From NCBI GenBank assembly GCA_028679325.1, contig JAJRBS010000092.1:1-5983 (forward strand): a stretch of DNA of 5,983 nucleotides. The letters are read 5' to 3'. Below the pieces are notes generated by a model that was given only the letters and a program-made list of their open reading frames with translations, was not told the DNA's origin and did no database searches. Shown one piece after another: positions 4,835-5,983 of this stretch. A program made the translations under genes and the position numbers. Each line of letters starts with the position of its first letter. Positions within the stretch are counted from its first letter, which is position 1. The DNA is from Methanoregulaceae archaeon. GTDB taxonomy: Archaea; Halobacteriota; Methanomicrobia; Methanomicrobiales; Methanospirillaceae.

Positions 4835-5983
4835 ATGGCACTTGATACAGGAACAACAGCATGGCTGCTGGCGGCCACGGCCATGGTCATGCTGATGACA
4901 CCCGGAGTAGGATTTTTTTACGGTGGTCTTGTACGGCGGAAGAACTTCATAAACATGGTGGCCATAGCCTTTATTGTCTTCGCACTGGTCAGCCTCCAGT
5001 GGGTACTCTTCGGTTACTCGCTGGCCTTCGGGCCGGACGTTGGCGGGTTTATAGGTGACCTCTCCTACGCTGGTCTCGAGGGGATCGGCCTCGAAACCAC
5101 TCCTGGAGGATACCCTGCTATCCTCTTCGTGGCCTTCCAGCTGACCTTTGCGGCTATTACGATGGCTATCGTGACCTCAGGGTTTGCAGAACGGGTGAAA
5201 CTTTCGGCGTTCCTTATCTTCGCCCTCCTCTGGACGACACTGGTCTATGACCCTCTCGCCCACTGGGCATGGGGCGGGGGCTGGGCCTCGAGTATCGGTT
5301 CTCTCGACTTCGCCGGAGGGACGGTGGTCCACATCAGCTCCGGCTTTGCCGCCCTTGCGGTGGCCCTGGTGATAGGAAAGAGGGCCGGGTTCGGACAGTA
5401 CCTCATGGAGCCCCATAACATCCCCATGACCCTGCTGGGAGCGGCACTCCTCTGGTTCGGCTGGTTCGGGTTCAACGCCGGCAGCGCCCTGGCCGCAAAC
5501 GAGATCGCCGCGAACGCCTTCCTGGTCACAAACATTTCGGCCGCTGCCGGCGCGATGGCCTGGCTGGCCGCGAGCTGGTACAGGGGACGCCCGAGCTCGC
5601 TCGGCGTGGTGAGTGGAGCGGTTGCAGGGCTTGTCGCCATAACTCCTGCTGCCGGGTACGTCGGCGTCGGATCGGCCATCGTCATCGGCATCATAGGCGG
5701 TCTCGTCTGCTACGCAACCCTTCTCTTCAGGGTCAACAAGGGACTCGACGAGAGCCTCGATGCCTGGGCCATTCACGGCATGGGAGGTCTGTGGGGGGCA
5801 ATAGCCACCGGGATATTTGCCACCGCTGCGATTGGCGGGTTTTCCGGGCTCCTGGAAGGAAACGTTGATCAGTTTATCGCAAACATCGTGGGTGCGCTGG
5901 CAGCCCTGGCCTATGCCTTCGTGGTCAGCCTGGCCCTGGCATGGATCGTTGACAAGGCTATCGGCCTCCGCGTATCCGAAGAA
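4835..5983 (+). CDS. amt: Ammonium transporter, Amt/MEP family (C-terminus cut by right edge)
   Basis: This membrane channel takes up ammonium and normally works as a trimer gated by GlnK. The visible 383 residues are almost wholly hydrophobic helices, with a start MALDTGTTAW leading straight into the first membrane segment and no separate signal peptide. Family residues include FFYGGLVRRKN (27-37), the Phe-gate positions F105 (FQLTF) and F213 (GWFGFNAGSA), DFAGGTVVHI (158-167), and the twin pore histidines H166 and H314 (AWAIHGMGG). Trp146 and Ser217 match the external ammonium site of AmtB. No stop codon occurs before the edge; about 20-40 residues, including the cytoplasmic tail that contacts GlnK, are probably missing. 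It has its own promoter, operator-like site and AGGAG ribosome binding site, 200 bp after glnK. Confidence 0.96.
   Translation, partial: MALDTGTTAWLLAATAMVMLMTPGVGFFYGGLVRRKNFINMVAIAFIVFALVSLQWVLFGYSLAFGPDVGGFIGDLSYAGLEGIGLETTPGGYPAILFVAFQLTFAAITMAIVTSGFAERVKLSAFLIFALLWTTLVYDPLAHWAWGGGWASSIGSLDFAGGTVVHISSGFAALAVALVIGKRAGFGQYLMEPHNIPMTLLGAALLWFGWFGFNAGSALAANEIAANAFLVTNISAAAGAMAWLAASWYRGRPSSLGVVSGAVAGLVAITPAAGYVGVGSAIVIGIIGGLVCYATLLFRVNKGLDESLDAWAIHGMGGLWGAIATGIFATAAIGGFSGLLEGNVDQFIANIVGALAALAYAFVVSLALAWIVDKAIGLRVSEE

Noticed and set aside
5177..5776. Long open frames antisense to amt.
   Set aside because: They are Gly/Pro/Ala-rich products of a GC-rich gene read backwards; the amt frame has the twin histidines and membrane helices.
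1..5983. Search by eye for CRISPR arrays, insertion sequences, tRNA genes or defence genes.
   Set aside because: No direct-repeat arrays, transposase motifs, terminal repeats or tRNA-like folds were seen; the locus is a coherent nitrogen-assimilation cluster.

Overview
The window looks like the chromosome of a methanogenic euryarchaeon, most likely from Methanomicrobiales or a close relative. This rests on archaeal-style glutamate synthase split into separate domain genes, a class I-alpha type glutamine synthetase, TATA-box promoters, oligo-T terminators, Shine-Dalgarno sites and fairly GC-rich coding sequence. The taxonomic call is an inference from protein flavour and gene order; no rRNA or other marker is present.

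The window is one ammonium-assimilation locus. On the minus strand, reading leftward from 2637, is a three-gene glutamate synthase set: a class II glutamine amidotransferase protein (1585-2637), the FMN/Fe-S synthase core with an N-terminal double-cluster ferredoxin domain (80-1588, 4-nt ATGA overlap), and the first 25 codons of the GXGXG-domain protein (1-76, cut by the left edge). Diverging from it on the plus strand are glutamine synthetase glnA (start judged to be 2734, end 4062), a PII signalling protein of the GlnK type (4305-4634) and an ammonium transporter amt (from 4835, cut by the right edge). Together they import ammonium, sense nitrogen status and run the GS/GOGAT cycle.

The non-coding DNA is the most informative part. 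The 96-bp glnA/gltB divergent region has a nearly symmetrical TATA box followed by a near-match to the GGAA-N6-TTCC operator of the archaeal nitrogen repressor NrpR. The amt promoter has an exact GGAA-N6-TTCC match just downstream of its TATA box. A related promoter, sharing a 12-mer and its spacing with that of amt, lies right after the glnA terminator and about 220 bp before glnK. It implies a leader of about 185 nt that contains a perfect 10-bp inverted repeat and competing short repeats, plus a 61-codon ORF whose stop overlaps the glnK start. Downstream of glnK are a perfect 17-bp dyad, a 10-bp-stem hairpin and T-runs. The amt Shine-Dalgarno lies inside a small hairpin.

No mobile element, CRISPR array, tRNA or rRNA gene was seen. 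The genes belong to known families. The less ordinary signals are the glnK leader, the reused promoter, the tandem hairpins after glnK and a PII T-loop lacking the classical modifiable tyrosine.
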